From Bradyrhizobium sp. (lineage in GTDB: Bacteria > Pseudomonadota > Alphaproteobacteria > Rhizobiales > Xanthobacteraceae), in assembly GCA_028290305.1 (NCBI GenBank), contig JAQGKC010000276.1, positions 1 to 22,218 of the forward strand: 22,218 nucleotides of DNA, given 5' to 3'. The translations under genes and the position numbers were made by a program. The notes under the pieces are model-generated. The model was not told the DNA's origin. It made no database searches and worked only from the letters and a program-made list of their open reading frames with translations. Shown piece by piece: positions 21,979 through 22,218 of the stretch. How positions within the stretch are numbered: position 1 is the stretch's first letter; each line of letters opens with the position of its first letter.

Positions 21979-22218
21979 CTACTCCGCCGCGTGCGAATGC
22001 CTGGCACCATGGGTGCGATCGAGATCGCGCGACAGCAATCGCGCGGTGGCGCCCGACGCCCGGCTGACCAATTCGAGATAGCCTTTCGTCGCGCGCGCGA
22101 AGTGATTGTAGATAATGACCGCCGGGATCGCCGCGACCAGACCGATCGCGGTCGCGAGCAACGCTTCGGCGATGCCCGGCGCAACCACGGCCAGGTTCGT
22201 CGTCTGCGATTTCGAGAT
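21979..22218 (-). CDS. exbB: ExbB/TolQ proton-channel family protein, C-terminal end (cut by window edge)
   Basis: This frame is open from the right edge and gives the last 79 residues of an ExbB-like protein. [20 protein letters not shown] continues into [15 protein letters not shown], the third membrane helix and following motif that ExbB and TolQ share, ending with [20 protein letters not shown] and a His-containing tail. ExbB with ExbD and TonB turns proton flow into energy for outer-membrane receptors. ExbB rather than TolQ is favoured because a metal transporter gene follows directly and no tol genes are seen; no exbD follows in the window, so it must lie upstream or elsewhere. The stop is at 21979-21981. 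Confidence 0.85.
   Translation of the reverse strand: MSKSQTTNLAVVAPGIAEALLATAIGLVAAIPAVIIYNHFARATKGYLELVSRASGATARLLSRDLDRTHGARHSHAAE

Overview
The window looks like chromosome of a high-GC alphaproteobacterium of the Bradyrhizobium / Rhodopseudomonas / Afipia group (Nitrobacteraceae). The grounds are codon use, the family content (YghU-type GST, ScfR-like regulator beside isocitrate lyase with a DUF4170 gene, HiPIP, NicO transporter beside ExbB) and several intergenic palindromic repeats that I associate with that group. The assignment is inferred, not searched.

Layout. 1-6876 holds housekeeping and accessory metabolic genes: a TPR protein cut by the left edge, an Old Yellow Enzyme, a DUF1993 protein, an MltB-type lytic transglycosylase with a peptidoglycan-binding domain, a two-helix membrane protein of unknown role and a methyltransferase, all on the minus strand, then a plus-strand yghU-like gene. 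7059-10013 is the outstanding locus: a minus-strand two-gene operon of a TIR-APAZ protein followed by a short prokaryotic Argonaute, the layout of the SPARTA anti-plasmid/anti-phage system. Its base composition is visibly poorer in GC than its neighbours. The TIR-APAZ gene is broken by a single-base frameshift at a run of five T (minus strand) between the TIR part and the rest of the APAZ part. A secreted HExxH metallopeptidase gene lies 65 bp upstream in the same direction.

10913-12470 is repeat-rich: a roughly 500 bp region that looks like a dispersed genomic repeat, then two nearly identical 150-bp palindromic repeats that flank a small high-potential iron-sulfur protein gene. 12471-15755 is the glyoxylate-shunt unit: an XRE/ScfR-like regulator divergent from isocitrate lyase (aceA), with a 15-bp perfect palindrome between them, then a DUF4170 gene and a terminator. 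15860-20739 holds a tail-anchored hypothetical protein, a metallophosphoesterase, a Nudix hydrolase, a polytopic membrane protein paired with a DPM1-like glycosyltransferase, and a GNAT acetyltransferase. 20799-22218 (minus) ends with a NicO-type nickel/cobalt transporter with a very histidine-rich loop, directly downstream of an exbB gene cut by the right edge.

The most interesting system is the SPARTA-like operon. The family is already described, so what is unusual here is its frameshifted state and its setting. I saw no tRNA, rRNA, CRISPR array, transposase or integrase in the window.
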